From: Robiginitomaculum antarcticum DSM 21748 | Lineage (GTDB): Bacteria; Pseudomonadota; Alphaproteobacteria; Caulobacterales; Maricaulaceae | Reading direction: 5' to 3' | Assembly: GCF_000365025.1 (NCBI RefSeq) | Contig: NZ_KB823014.1 | Location: forward strand, 248,001-312,000 | DNA: 64,000 nt | Part shown: positions 53,684 to 63,628 of the stretch, one piece after another | Layout of the letters: each line of letters opens with the position of its first letter | How positions within the stretch are numbered: position 1 is the first letter of the stretch | Notes under the pieces: generated by a model | Told to the model about the DNA's origin: nothing | Seen by the model: the letters and a program-made list of their open reading frames with translations, nothing else | The model's database searches: none | Translations under genes and position numbers: made by a program

Positions 53684-56392
53684 ATGCGATTTTCGACCCT
53701 CGTTTTTACCATCTTTGCCGGCGCGGCCGTGACCCTTTCAGCGTGTAATCAAGAGCCGGAAAGTATTTATTTCGAGGCAGAGACGCCGCAAGCCCAGCTT
53801 GGCGATAATGTTATCCCAACCGGATATACACTGGACCTTCGTGTTGATCCGCAAGCCGATAATTTGTCAGGGACAGTGACAATTAATGTCGATATCAAAG
53901 AGCCAACACAGCGCATCTGGCTCCATGGTAAAAACATGATTGTGGGCGAGGTCACGCTTGAAACCGGGCGTAAACGCTTTGTCGGTGTGTTCACTGAAAT
54001 TGATGCATCGCAAGCCCCGTCCGGCGTGGCGCGTATTGATTTTGAGAAGGTCGTCCCTGCGGGCAAGGCGACGCTCACCCTCCCCTATGAGACACCTTAT
54101 AATCTGTCGCTCAACTCCGCCTATAAAGTCGAGCGCGGCGAAGAGGCGTATATTGTGACGCAAATGGAACCTGTCGGCGCGCGCGAAGCCTTTCCCGGGT
54201 TTGATGAGCCAAAATTTAAAGTTCCGTTTAACGTCTCAATCAGCTCACCATCTGAAAATGTGGTTTATTTTAACACGCCCGCAGCGACTGAGGCCGTTAA
54301 TGAAGATGGCTGGACGCGATATAATTTTGAAACAACCCGCCCGCTACCGACATATTTGATCGCCTTTGGGGCAGGCCCATATGATGTTGTCGATTTTGGT
54401 GATATTCCCGCCAATGAGATCCGCACGCGCCCGCTTCGATTGCGCGGCCTTGCTGCCAAGGGCTCAGGCCCGCGTCTGCAATACGCGCTTGAAAATACTG
54501 AAGGCATTCTCACCGCGCTGGAAGGCTATTTCGGCACCGAATATCCTTATGAAAAACTCGACCTGATTGCGGCTCCAGAATACGCCTTCGGGGCAATGGA
54601 AAATCCCGGCGCGATTGTTTACCGCGAATATCTATTGCTGCTTGATGATGACGCGCCGCTGTCGCAAAAACGCGCCTATGCCCGCGTGCACAGTCACGAA
54701 CTGGCCCATCAATGGTTTGGCAATTTGGTCACGCCCGTCTGGTGGGAAGATATCTGGTTGAACGAGGCCTTTGCCACATGGATGGGCAATAAGGGCATTG
54801 ATTTATGGCAGCCCGAAGGCGGCTATGATCGCGTGACGCTCAATGCTTCGCTCGGCGCGATGACAACGGATTCGCTCTTCACCACCCGCAAAGTGCGCGA
54901 ACCACTGGCCCGCACCGAAAACGTCATGGATCAATTTGACGGCATCACCTACCGCAAAGGCGGCGGCGTCTTGTCGATGTTCGAGTCTTATTTAGGCGAA
55001 GACAAATTTAAGGCCGGCGTGCGCCTGCATATGGACCGCTATAAAGACGGCGTCGCCACAGGCGATAATTTCTTCCAGTCGATCGCGGACGGCTCCGGCA
55101 ATCCTGAGGTTGTTCCGGCTATGAAAAGCTTTGTCGATCAACCGGGTCTGCCTTTGGTCAAAGGCGCGCTACACTGTAGCGGCGAAGGCGACGCGGTCAC
55201 GAACACAGTCTCATTAACCCAGTCGCGCTACGCCCCGCTCGGCTCGAAAACCGGGCAGGGTCAGAGCTGGCACATTCCCGTCTGCGCGAAATTTGGCTAT
55301 GCCGACGGCACGACACTGAAAACCTGTACATTGATGAAAGACAGCGAGGCCGTTCTCGCGACCGAGAAACCGGGCTGCGCCGATTGGGTTATGCTCAATG
55401 AAAATGGCGCAGGCTATTACCGCTTTTCCTTAGACGATGCCGGCTGGCAAGCTCTGCTCGCCAATTCCGATCAGCTTAATGAGCGCGAAACTTTGGCGAT
55501 GTTAGACAGTCTGGAAGCGGGTTTTCGCGCTGGAGATGTCAACTCTTCTGTCTTTGTGACCGGCATGAAAACGCTGGCCGCGCATCCTGAATATGACATT
55601 GCCAATAAAGCCGGTAATTATCTGGGCTGGATGTATGACAATCTGGCCGAAGACAGTCGCCCCGCAGTCGCCAAGCTGACCCGCGACATGTATGCCGAGC
55701 GCTATCGCAGCACAGTCGGTACCGATACCACAGATGGCAATTTGCTCGCTCCTGATCTGGCTGCACGCCTTGTTAGCTATGGCGATGACCGCGCTATGCA
55801 GGCTGGATTTGCCGGACAGGGCGCCGCTTATCTTGGCCTTGATGGGGAGCCCAATAAATCCGCCATTGCGCCGAACCTTTTGTCGCGTGCGCTGCGTGCC
55901 GTAATGATAGCCCGCGGCGATGAGGCTTACGCCCCGCTTTTGGAGATGGCCAATTCCGGTAGCGCCTTTGAGAAAGGCGCGGCGATTGGCGCGCTGGGCA
56001 GCACGACTGATCCGGCAATTGCAGCGAAACTGCGCGACCTTGCGCTGAATGACACAGAGGCGATGACAGGCCGCCAAGCTACGTCGCTGCTCTCTGTCAT
56101 GATGGGTAATGACGCGATTAAAGACGAAACATGGGCTTGGTTTCAAGCCAATTTCGACGCCTTTATATCAACCCGCGTGGCCGATGTGCGCAAGCCGGGT
56201 ATGCCGGGCTTTGCCCCCGGATGCAGCGTTGAGGCCGCGTCTGCGGCGACGACGTTTTTTACCTCCAAAGCCGCGATAATTCCGGGCTATGAACGCAGCC
56301 TTGCGCAGACCGTTGAGCGCATAGAGCTTTGCGCCGCGCTTAAAGAGGCCAAAGCCGAAGAGATGGCGCAGGCGCTCGCAGGGCGAAAATGA
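53684..56392 (+). CDS. M1-family aminopeptidase, lipoprotein
   Basis: 902 residues from the ATG at 53684 (AGGA seven bases upstream). The signal ends in LSAC, giving a lipid-anchored, extracytoplasmic enzyme. GAMEN lies at residues 303-307 and the zinc motif HELAH at 338-342 followed by the third ligand in LNEAFATW. It removes N-terminal residues from peptides. The C-terminal half is the helical ERAP1-like domain. The stop overlaps the Gfo/Idh gene by four bases. Confidence 0.92.
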   Translation: MRFSTLVFTIFAGAAVTLSACNQEPESIYFEAETPQAQLGDNVIPTGYTLDLRVDPQADNLSGTVTINVDIKEPTQRIWLHGKNMIVGEVTLETGRKRFVGVFTEIDASQAPSGVARIDFEKVVPAGKATLTLPYETPYNLSLNSAYKVERGEEAYIVTQMEPVGAREAFPGFDEPKFKVPFNVSISSPSENVVYFNTPAATEAVNEDGWTRYNFETTRPLPTYLIAFGAGPYDVVDFGDIPANEIRTRPLRLRGLAAKGSGPRLQYALENTEGILTALEGYFGTEYPYEKLDLIAAPEYAFGAMENPGAIVYREYLLLLDDDAPLSQKRAYARVHSHELAHQWFGNLVTPVWWEDIWLNEAFATWMGNKGIDLWQPEGGYDRVTLNASLGAMTTDSLFTTRKVREPLARTENVMDQFDGITYRKGGGVLSMFESYLGEDKFKAGVRLHMDRYKDGVATGDNFFQSIADGSGNPEVVPAMKSFVDQPGLPLVKGALHCSGEGDAVTNTVSLTQSRYAPLGSKTGQGQSWHIPVCAKFGYADGTTLKTCTLMKDSEAVLATEKPGCADWVMLNENGAGYYRFSLDDAGWQALLANSDQLNERETLAMLDSLEAGFRAGDVNSSVFVTGMKTLAAHPEYDIANKAGNYLGWMYDNLAEDSRPAVAKLTRDMYAERYRSTVGTDTTDGNLLAPDLAARLVSYGDDRAMQAGFAGQGAAYLGLDGEPNKSAIAPNLLSRALRAVMIARGDEAYAPLLEMANSGSAFEKGAAIGALGSTTDPAIAAKLRDLALNDTEAMTGRQATSLLSVMMGNDAIKDETWAWFQANFDAFISTRVADVRKPGMPGFAPGCSVEAASAATTFFTSKAAIIPGYERSLAQTVERIELCAALKEAKAEEMAQALAGRK

Positions 56393-57363
56393 GTATTAAA
56401 GCCGCCATAATGGGTGCGTCGCGCATTGCGCCGCGCGCCTTTATCACCCCCGCCAAGGCACGCGGCGATATTGAGATAGTTGCCGTAGGGTGCCGTAATA
56501 TAGAGCGCGGCCGCGCCTATATTGCGCAGCATGATCTGCCCGCCCGCGCGGTCAGTTATGACGAGATCGCCGCTGATCCTGCGATCAACATTGTTTATAA
56601 TGCTCTTCCGCCCGCCGTGCATGTTAAAACTGTTGTTCCGGCTCTGGCTGCGGGAAAAGCCGTTTTATGTGAAAAGCCTTTTGCAATGAATGCCGGTCAA
56701 GCGCGCATGATGGTCGAGGCGGCCGCCAAGAGCGGGGCCTATATTCTGGAAGCATTTCATTACCAATTTCACGGCGCATTTAAGGAATTTCAGCAGCGCA
56801 TTGAAAATGGTGATCTGGGCGATATCTTCGCTTTTGAAGGCAAATTTAATATTGCGGTGACCGAAAAGCCCGGCGAGCTTCGCTTTGACCGCGCGCTGGG
56901 CGGCGGCGGCCTGATGGATCTGGGATGCTATCCCCTTCATGCCGCCCGTACCTTATTCGGAGAGCCTGAAAATATTTCCGCGCGCGCCGAAATTTACAAC
57001 GGCGTGGATCGCAATTTATGGACGCAAATGCGCTGCGGCGATGTGGCGGTCAGTCTTGAATGCTCCATGGACGAGGTGTATCGCGATGATCCCAGCGTCT
57101 TTATTATGGCCCATGGCCAGCGCGGCTCTTTGGCGCTGGAGCATTTTGTATCGCCGCAAAACGGTCATAGCTTTTACCATGTGACGCCGCACAATATAAC
57201 GCAAAGCACTGTGCCTTTGGAGCCAACGAGTTATCGTGCGCAACTGGATTATTTCATTGAGAATTGGCGTCATCCCAATCCGGACTCGGTCATTAAGCCC
57301 GCCGATTTTATCGTGCAAATGGCGGCTATAGACGCGATTTACGCCGCGGCGGGCATGGGCTGA
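56389..57363 (+). CDS. Gfo/Idh/MocA-family oxidoreductase
   Basis: 324 residues. N-terminal Rossmann fold (AAIMGASRIAPRAF), the family motif CEKPFAMN and a substrate-domain segment EAFHYQFHGAFKEFQ. NAD(P)-dependent sugar or inositol-type dehydrogenase; the substrate is not evident. Translationally coupled to the aminopeptidase gene. Confidence 0.9.
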   Translation: MSIKAAIMGASRIAPRAFITPAKARGDIEIVAVGCRNIERGRAYIAQHDLPARAVSYDEIAADPAINIVYNALPPAVHVKTVVPALAAGKAVLCEKPFAMNAGQARMMVEAAAKSGAYILEAFHYQFHGAFKEFQQRIENGDLGDIFAFEGKFNIAVTEKPGELRFDRALGGGGLMDLGCYPLHAARTLFGEPENISARAEIYNGVDRNLWTQMRCGDVAVSLECSMDEVYRDDPSVFIMAHGQRGSLALEHFVSPQNGHSFYHVTPHNITQSTVPLEPTSYRAQLDYFIENWRHPNPDSVIKPADFIVQMAAIDAIYAAAGMG

Positions 57364-57448
57364 CAACTCAATTTTAACCTTAAATCTAGGCGTCAAATTA
57401 ATGCCCCTTCCTATATTATCCTCGAAATAGCTTTGAGTAGGGGCCCTC

Positions 57449-58666
57449 ATGCGTAATTTTTTAAAAGATCAATCCGGCAATACAGCAGTATTTTTTGCAG
57501 TAAGCTGTTTTGCAGCTTTAAGTGCAATTGGTATGGCGTTAGATTACAGCCAGATCAGGTCCATGCAAACCGTGCTTCAAGGACAAGTTGACGCCGCAGT
57601 GTTAGCGCTCGCTAAATCAGATGCGACAACCCTTCTGGATCGCCAGAGTCTCGTCACAGCTGCGATGGAGCAAAACGGGTTTGAGGTCACTCAATTCCAA
57701 CCCCAATTTGAAATTACCGCAAATAATGAAGTGCGGGTTTGGGCAACACGTATTTATAATCCGGTCATTATGGGGCTGTTCGGTAAGAAGACTGTCCGCA
57801 TTAATGCTGAGGCTGAATCACTCTTGTTTCAAGAAAGACAGGCCGAAGTCGTCATGGTTTTGGACGTCACAGGGTCAATGGGCGGAAGTAAAATCGAGGG
57901 ATTGAAGGGGGCCGCCAACGCCTTGGTCGACACCATATCTTCTCAAGGCGGGGCTAATAGTAAGTTGGCTTTGGTTCCATTTTCCAATTATGTAAATATA
58001 TCACCCGACTTCGTCTCACAAAATCCATATTGGCTGTTATTGCCTCAAAAACTAATCAAGAAAAGCTCGAGTGAAAACCGTTTTTGGAACGGCTGTGTTG
58101 GCTCCCGGGATCGCCCTCTGAATATCACAGATGGGGGATACGGAACGCGTATTCCCGCCATGTTAAATGAAACATGTGCTAATCCGATTGTGCCATTGAC
58201 GACAGACTATAGCAATTTGACGTCAAAAATTAATTCCCTGTCTGCCAATGGCGCCACTTATATGCCGGCCGGTATTGCGTGGGGGCAGCGCGTTCTTTCC
58301 TATGAGCAACCCTTTGCCCAAGGCGCTAAGCCGGACAAAAACGTCAGCAAAATTATGATTGTCATGACCGATGGGGAGAATACGCTTTATTTATCCGGCG
58401 AAGAACATGTCTGGGCCAGCCAGTCAGAGACTTATAAATTAGACGCCACAAACAAAGATACGCTTCTGGCGTGTCGACGGGCCAAAGGCGATGGAACAGA
58501 AATTTACACGATCGCGTTTGAAGTGACGAGCGCCGACACCAAGGGTCTCTTACGCGAATGCGCGACCACTCCGGCTCATTATAATGACGCCAGAGATTCA
58601 GTTGAACTCCAGCAAATTTTCCGTAATATCGGATCAGAAATTCTGAATGTGCGGCTTACCCGTTAA
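57449..58666 (+). CDS. TadG-like protein with von Willebrand A domain
   Basis: 405 residues. N-terminus DQSGNTAVFF with one hydrophobic helix and ALDYSQIRSMQ, as in TadE/TadG pilins, then a vWA domain from about residue 128 with the MIDAS motif DVTGSMGG and the second acidic loop MTDGENT. TadG-type proteins assist Flp/Tad pili at the periplasmic side; no tad genes are close. Shares its N-terminal design with the protein at 4677. Confidence 0.87.
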   Translation: MRNFLKDQSGNTAVFFAVSCFAALSAIGMALDYSQIRSMQTVLQGQVDAAVLALAKSDATTLLDRQSLVTAAMEQNGFEVTQFQPQFEITANNEVRVWATRIYNPVIMGLFGKKTVRINAEAESLLFQERQAEVVMVLDVTGSMGGSKIEGLKGAANALVDTISSQGGANSKLALVPFSNYVNISPDFVSQNPYWLLLPQKLIKKSSSENRFWNGCVGSRDRPLNITDGGYGTRIPAMLNETCANPIVPLTTDYSNLTSKINSLSANGATYMPAGIAWGQRVLSYEQPFAQGAKPDKNVSKIMIVMTDGENTLYLSGEEHVWASQSETYKLDATNKDTLLACRRAKGDGTEIYTIAFEVTSADTKGLLRECATTPAHYNDARDSVELQQIFRNIGSEILNVRLTR

Positions 58667-58686
58667 GGGCGGTTCAACGCGCTATC

Positions 58687-61600
58687 CTATGCCGCGTCAG
58701 AGAGCGGAACGGAAAGCCGCGTCAGCATTTCTTTTGGAATAATCTGCCAGAACTTGTCTTTCTCCAGCGCCCATTCCGCCAGCAATTTTTTGGAAAATTC
58801 TGACCCTGTTTCGCGGGCGTGTAGCGCAACCAGATCTTTGAGCTCTTCCTCATAATGCGGGGAGTCCAGGCGCTGCCAGACAATATTGTCCGGATTAGCG
58901 GCGCGTTCGAACCGGTCTTGATAGTCGTAAATATAGGCCATGCCGCCGGTCATGCCCGCGCCAAAATTATCACCTACGGAGCCGAGTATAACCACAGTTC
59001 CGCCTGTCATATATTCGCAGCCATTCGTGCCCAGCCCTTCGACAACGGCAATCGCGCCGCTATTGCGCACAGCGAAACGCTCGCCTGCGCGTCCCGACGC
59101 CAGCAGATATCCCGAGGTTGCGCCGTAGAGACAGGTATTGCCGATGATCGCGCTGGTATGATGCTCAATCGGCGACAGTCCTTGCGGGTTAAGCACGATA
59201 TGCGCGCCGGAGAGCCCTTTTCCTACATAGTCGTTGGCGTCGCCATCGACAATCAGTTTTAATCCCTTAATGCCGAATGCGCCCAGCGATTGCCCGCAAC
59301 TGCCCCGCAGGCGCACGGAGAGCTGCCCATCAGGCAGGCCGTCCGCGCCGAAACGGCTGTAAATCTCTGAGCTTGTCCGTGTCCCGATCGCGCGCTGCGT
59401 ATTTTGCACGGCGTAAATCAGCTCGCTTTTATCGCCGCGCTCGAACACCTGCCGCGCATCACGGATAATCTGCGCGTCCAGACTGTCCGGAACCTCATTG
59501 CGACTGGCGCGTGAGCTAATCACCGGATTATTATCCGGACGGGCCAGAACGGGATTTAAATCCAGATCGTCCAGCTCGGCAGCGCCGCGGCTGACTTGGG
59601 CCAATAGGTCGGCGCGGCCAATGATTTCCTCAAGCGAGCTAAAGCCCATGCTCGCCAATATCTCGCGCACGTCTTCGGCGATGAAGGTCATCAGGTTAAT
59701 GACCTTTTCCGGCGTGCCTGTGAATTTTTCGCGCAGGCGCGGGTCCTGAACGCAGACGCCAACGGGGCATGTATTGCTGTGGCACTGGCGCACCATAATG
59801 CAGCCCATCGCGACCAGCGACAGGGTGCCAATTCCGTATTCCTCCGCGCCCAGTAGCGCGGCCATGACAATATCGCGTCCGGTTTTAAGACCGCCATCCG
59901 TGCGCAGCGTAACTTTACCGCGAAGATTATTCAGGCTGAGAATTTGGTGGGCTTCGGTCAGGCCGAGCTCCCATGGAATGCCCGCATATTTGAGGCTGGT
60001 TTGCGGCGACGCGCCCGTCCCGCCATTATGTCCGGCAATCAGTATGATATCCGCTTTGGCTTTCGCCACGCCCGCCGCTATTGTGCCAACGCCAGTCCGC
60101 GCGACCAATTTAACAGCAACACGCGCGCGCGGGTTAATTTGTTTAAGATCGTAGATCAGCTGTGCGAGGTCTTCGATGGAATAAATATCATGATGTGGCG
60201 GCGGTGAGATGAGCGTTACGCCGGGCGTCGCATTACGGAACTTTGCGATCATTTCCGTGACTTTAAAGCCCGGCAACTGCCCGCCCTCACCCGGCTTTGC
60301 GCCTTGGGCGACTTTGATTTCAATCTCGCGGCACTGGTTGAGATATTCTGCAGTAACCCCGAAACGGCCTGAGGCGATCTGCTTGACCGCGCTATTCGGG
60401 TTATCGCCATTCGGCAGCAGCTTATAGCGCGCGCGGTCTTCACCGCCCTCGCCGGAAACCGATTTTGCGCCAATGCGGTTCATAGCGATATTCAGCGTGC
60501 CGTGGGCTTCGGGCGATAAGGCGCCAAGGCTCATGCCCGGCGTACAGAACCGGCGACGGATTTCATTTATCGATTGCACCTGACGCAGCGGAATGGCCCC
60601 GGTATCGGATTGGATTTCCAGAAGGTCGCGAATCTGGATCGGCTGACCCGAATTCACAACGTCGGCATATTTTTTATAAAGTGCGTAATCCCCCGTATTG
60701 ACTGCATGTTGCAGCATATGGATCATCTCAGCCTGATAGGCATGGCGTTCCCCTTTGGCCCGCACGCGGTACAGACCGCCCACAGGCAAATTGACAACAG
60801 ACGGATCAAAGGCGCGTTCATGCACGCGCGTCAGTTTTGTCTCCAGCCCGCCCAGACCGATGCCGGAAATGCGCGAGCTCATGCCCGGGAAGCATTCCGC
60901 AACAAGAGCGCGGGACAGGCCAAGCGCTTCGAAATTATTGCCACCGCGATAGGACGAAATCACAGAGATACCCATTTTGGATATAATCTTTAAAAGTCCT
61001 TGCTCAATAGCGTAGCGGTAGCGCTGCGCGGCCTCCGTCTCGCTCATATCAAGCAGGCCCCGACCTACGCGGTCCTGCAGGCTGATTTGGGCCAGATAAG
61101 CATTAACGCATGTCGCGCCCGCGCCGATCAGAACGGCAAAATAATGGGTGTCCAAACATTCCGCGCTGCGCACGATGATAGAGCAAAATGTACGCTGTCC
61201 CGTCTCTAGCAAATGGGTTTGCGCGGCCCCGACACATAAGATCATCGGCGCGGCGATGCGCTCCTCGCTTTGCGCCTCGTCGGTGAGGATGACATAATCC
61301 GCGCCGGATTTGACCGCCGCCTCGCATTCAGATTTAATCCGATCCAGCGCGACGCGCAGGCCCGCGCCCGGCGTTGCGCCGACTTCGGGAACTGGAAATG
61401 TGCAATCAATTTTAGCCACAAAGTCGGACATCATATCCGTAAAGCGCTGATACATGCCATTGGTTAAGACGGGGCTGTCCAGAACAAACATTTTATCGGT
61501 CTGGGCTTTGCTCTCAGCCAGAATATTCCCCAGATTTCTAAACCGCGTTTTCAGCCCCATAACGCGGGTTTCGCGAAGCGGATCAATAGGCGGGTTCGTG

Positions 61601-63198
61601 ACTTGGCTGAAATTCTGCCGGAAGAAATGTGAGAGAGGGCGGTATTGATCAGACAAAACGGCCAGAGGCGTGTCATCACCCATAGAGCCAATGGCCTCTT
61701 TGGCGTCTTCGGCCATCGGCGACAGGATTAATTCCATATCCTCCAGCGTCTGGCCACAAGCCAGTTGTCGCCGCAAAAGCGCTTCGCCGGAGAAATGCGG
61801 CGCAGGCTCGTCGCCTATCAGTTCTTCATCCAAATTGACGGAGGATTTAAGCCATTTTTTATATGGCCGCGACCCCGCCAGTTCGTCCATAATTTCTGTG
61901 CTATCGTAAAATTTAGGGCTGTCTAAATCCAGCGCGATCATGCGGCCGGGTTTCAGCGCGCCTTTGTCGATAATATCGGCCTCGTCAAGAGGGCACATAC
62001 CTGTCTCAGAGCCCACGGCCAGCAGGCCGTCACGCGTCCGTGCATAACGCAAAGGCCGCAGCCCATTGCGATCCAGACCGGCCATACACCAATGTCCATC
62101 ATAGGCGACAAGCGCGGCGGGGCCGTCCCACGGCTCCATCACAGCGTTGCAATACTCATATAGGCTACGCCAGCTATCGGGCATGAGGTCGCCGCGTTTG
62201 GAATAGGCTTCGGGCACCAACATGGTTTTCGCCATCGGGGCATTACGCCCCGCGCGCACCAGAAGTTCAAACACCTGATCCAGCGCCGCGCTGTCGCTAC
62301 CGCCGGCCTGGATAATCGGTTTCACCTCATCCGCCTGTTCGCCAAAGGCGCGGCTGGCCATGCGAATCTCGTGGCTTTTCATATGATTGACATTGGCTTT
62401 AAGCGTATTGATTTCGCCATTATGAGCGATCATGCGAAAGGGCTGCGCCAGCGCCCATTGCGGGAATGTATTGGTGCTGTAGCGCTGGTGATAGAGTGCT
62501 ACGCGGGAGACAAACCGCTCATCTTTGAGGTCGGGATAGAAATTATCGATATCCTGCGCGAGGAACATACCTTTATAAATAATCGTCTGCACAGATAGAG
62601 AGCAGACATAAAAGGCCGGAATCGCCTGTTCAATGACGCGCTTTTCAATACGGCGGCGTACAATATAAAGCTCGCGTTCCAGCGTATCGCCCTTGCGTCC
62701 TTTGGGGTCGCGAAACATCACCTGTTCAATAGACGGGCGGGTGTCTTTGGCTTTCTGTCCAATCACATCCAGATTGATCGGCACCTGACGCCATCCATAA
62801 ATATAAAACCCTTCACGCAAGAGCTCAGCTTCAACAATGGTGCGCGAGCGTTCCTGCGCAGCAAAATCCGTGCGCGGCATGAAGATCATCCCGACGGCGA
62901 TTTTGGCATTGGGCGGTTTATGGCCTGCGCGCTCGACCTGTGCGCGGAAGAAATCCTGCGGAATATCAAGGCGTATCCCCGCCCCGTCTCCGGTCTTACC
63001 GTCAGCGTCAACTGCGCCGCGATGCCAAATATTTTTCAGCGCTTCAATCGCTTTTTCAACAACGTCGCGGCGGGGTTTGCCCTCAAGACTGGCGACAAGA
63101 CCGACGCCGCAGGCATCATGCTCCATTGCCGGGTCATAGCTATTGGCGTCCATCAGAACCTGACGTGATGCTTCGTAATTTTTCAGCCATTCGGACAT
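58687..63198 (-). CDS. gltB: Glutamate synthase (NADPH) large subunit
   Basis: 1503 residues. N-terminal class II glutaminase with the nucleophile Cys30 (HDACGVG) after a short propeptide; central domain; FMN/synthase domain with GQLPGFKV and HNGGTGASP; [3Fe-4S] cysteines in CIMVRQCHSNTCPVGVC; C-terminal beta-helix (GGTVVILGSVGDNFGAGMTGG). Makes two glutamates from glutamine and 2-oxoglutarate together with GltD. Starts directly after the GFA gene stop (63199). Confidence 0.97.
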   Translation of the reverse strand: MSEWLKNYEASRQVLMDANSYDPAMEHDACGVGLVASLEGKPRRDVVEKAIEALKNIWHRGAVDADGKTGDGAGIRLDIPQDFFRAQVERAGHKPPNAKIAVGMIFMPRTDFAAQERSRTIVEAELLREGFYIYGWRQVPINLDVIGQKAKDTRPSIEQVMFRDPKGRKGDTLERELYIVRRRIEKRVIEQAIPAFYVCSLSVQTIIYKGMFLAQDIDNFYPDLKDERFVSRVALYHQRYSTNTFPQWALAQPFRMIAHNGEINTLKANVNHMKSHEIRMASRAFGEQADEVKPIIQAGGSDSAALDQVFELLVRAGRNAPMAKTMLVPEAYSKRGDLMPDSWRSLYEYCNAVMEPWDGPAALVAYDGHWCMAGLDRNGLRPLRYARTRDGLLAVGSETGMCPLDEADIIDKGALKPGRMIALDLDSPKFYDSTEIMDELAGSRPYKKWLKSSVNLDEELIGDEPAPHFSGEALLRRQLACGQTLEDMELILSPMAEDAKEAIGSMGDDTPLAVLSDQYRPLSHFFRQNFSQVTNPPIDPLRETRVMGLKTRFRNLGNILAESKAQTDKMFVLDSPVLTNGMYQRFTDMMSDFVAKIDCTFPVPEVGATPGAGLRVALDRIKSECEAAVKSGADYVILTDEAQSEERIAAPMILCVGAAQTHLLETGQRTFCSIIVRSAECLDTHYFAVLIGAGATCVNAYLAQISLQDRVGRGLLDMSETEAAQRYRYAIEQGLLKIISKMGISVISSYRGGNNFEALGLSRALVAECFPGMSSRISGIGLGGLETKLTRVHERAFDPSVVNLPVGGLYRVRAKGERHAYQAEMIHMLQHAVNTGDYALYKKYADVVNSGQPIQIRDLLEIQSDTGAIPLRQVQSINEIRRRFCTPGMSLGALSPEAHGTLNIAMNRIGAKSVSGEGGEDRARYKLLPNGDNPNSAVKQIASGRFGVTAEYLNQCREIEIKVAQGAKPGEGGQLPGFKVTEMIAKFRNATPGVTLISPPPHHDIYSIEDLAQLIYDLKQINPRARVAVKLVARTGVGTIAAGVAKAKADIILIAGHNGGTGASPQTSLKYAGIPWELGLTEAHQILSLNNLRGKVTLRTDGGLKTGRDIVMAALLGAEEYGIGTLSLVAMGCIMVRQCHSNTCPVGVCVQDPRLREKFTGTPEKVINLMTFIAEDVREILASMGFSSLEEIIGRADLLAQVSRGAAELDDLDLNPVLARPDNNPVISSRASRNEVPDSLDAQIIRDARQVFERGDKSELIYAVQNTQRAIGTRTSSEIYSRFGADGLPDGQLSVRLRGSCGQSLGAFGIKGLKLIVDGDANDYVGKGLSGAHIVLNPQGLSPIEHHTSAIIGNTCLYGATSGYLLASGRAGERFAVRNSGAIAVVEGLGTNGCEYMTGGTVVILGSVGDNFGAGMTGGMAYIYDYQDRFERAANPDNIVWQRLDSPHYEEELKDLVALHARETGSEFSKKLLAEWALEKDKFWQIIPKEMLTRLSVPLSDAA

Positions 63199-63624
63199 TT
63201 AGTTATTTTCCTGTTTTGCCATAAATTCGGCGATCACTTGCGCGCCGGTCTTGTGCGGTACATCTTGGGGCAGCTGCTCATATTCACCCGCTTCATCGGT
63301 AAATATGCGGCTGCTAATTTGACCGGGCGCTTCATCAAACAGGCCCAAGCTGACACTGGCCTGATCCGGCATGGCATTCATGCGCCAGCTAATCGTTGAC
63401 CCGCAAATCTCGCAAAAGCCGCGTTCTGCATAATCAGACGAGCTATACCAGACGAGACCCGGCCCTTCGAAATTGACGCCACCTTCGAAATGTCCCGCGT
63501 AGAACGCGCCGCCCCCATTCTGCCGCCGGCACATTTTGCAATGGCAGGCATCAGCCTCAGTAAATTTTCCTTTTGCCGTGACCGTCACGCCGCCGCACAA
63601 ACATCGACCTTTTAAGTCTGACAT
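63199..63624 (-). CDS. GFA-family (CENP-V/glutathione-dependent formaldehyde-activating-like) protein
   Basis: 141 residues from the ATG at 63624. Zinc-binding cysteines: CLCGG, CHCKMC and FCEICGS, the GFA fold pattern. Members bind glutathione or S-substituted adducts; activity of most is unproven. It sits between gltD (4-base gap upstream) and gltB (adjacent downstream), so the GOGAT subunits are separated by it and co-transcribed with it. Confidence 0.85.
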   Translation of the reverse strand: MSDLKGRCLCGGVTVTAKGKFTEADACHCKMCRRQNGGGAFYAGHFEGGVNFEGPGLVWYSSSDYAERGFCEICGSTISWRMNAMPDQASVSLGLFDEAPGQISSRIFTDEAGEYEQLPQDVPHKTGAQVIAEFMAKQENN

Positions 63625-63628
63625 CTTT

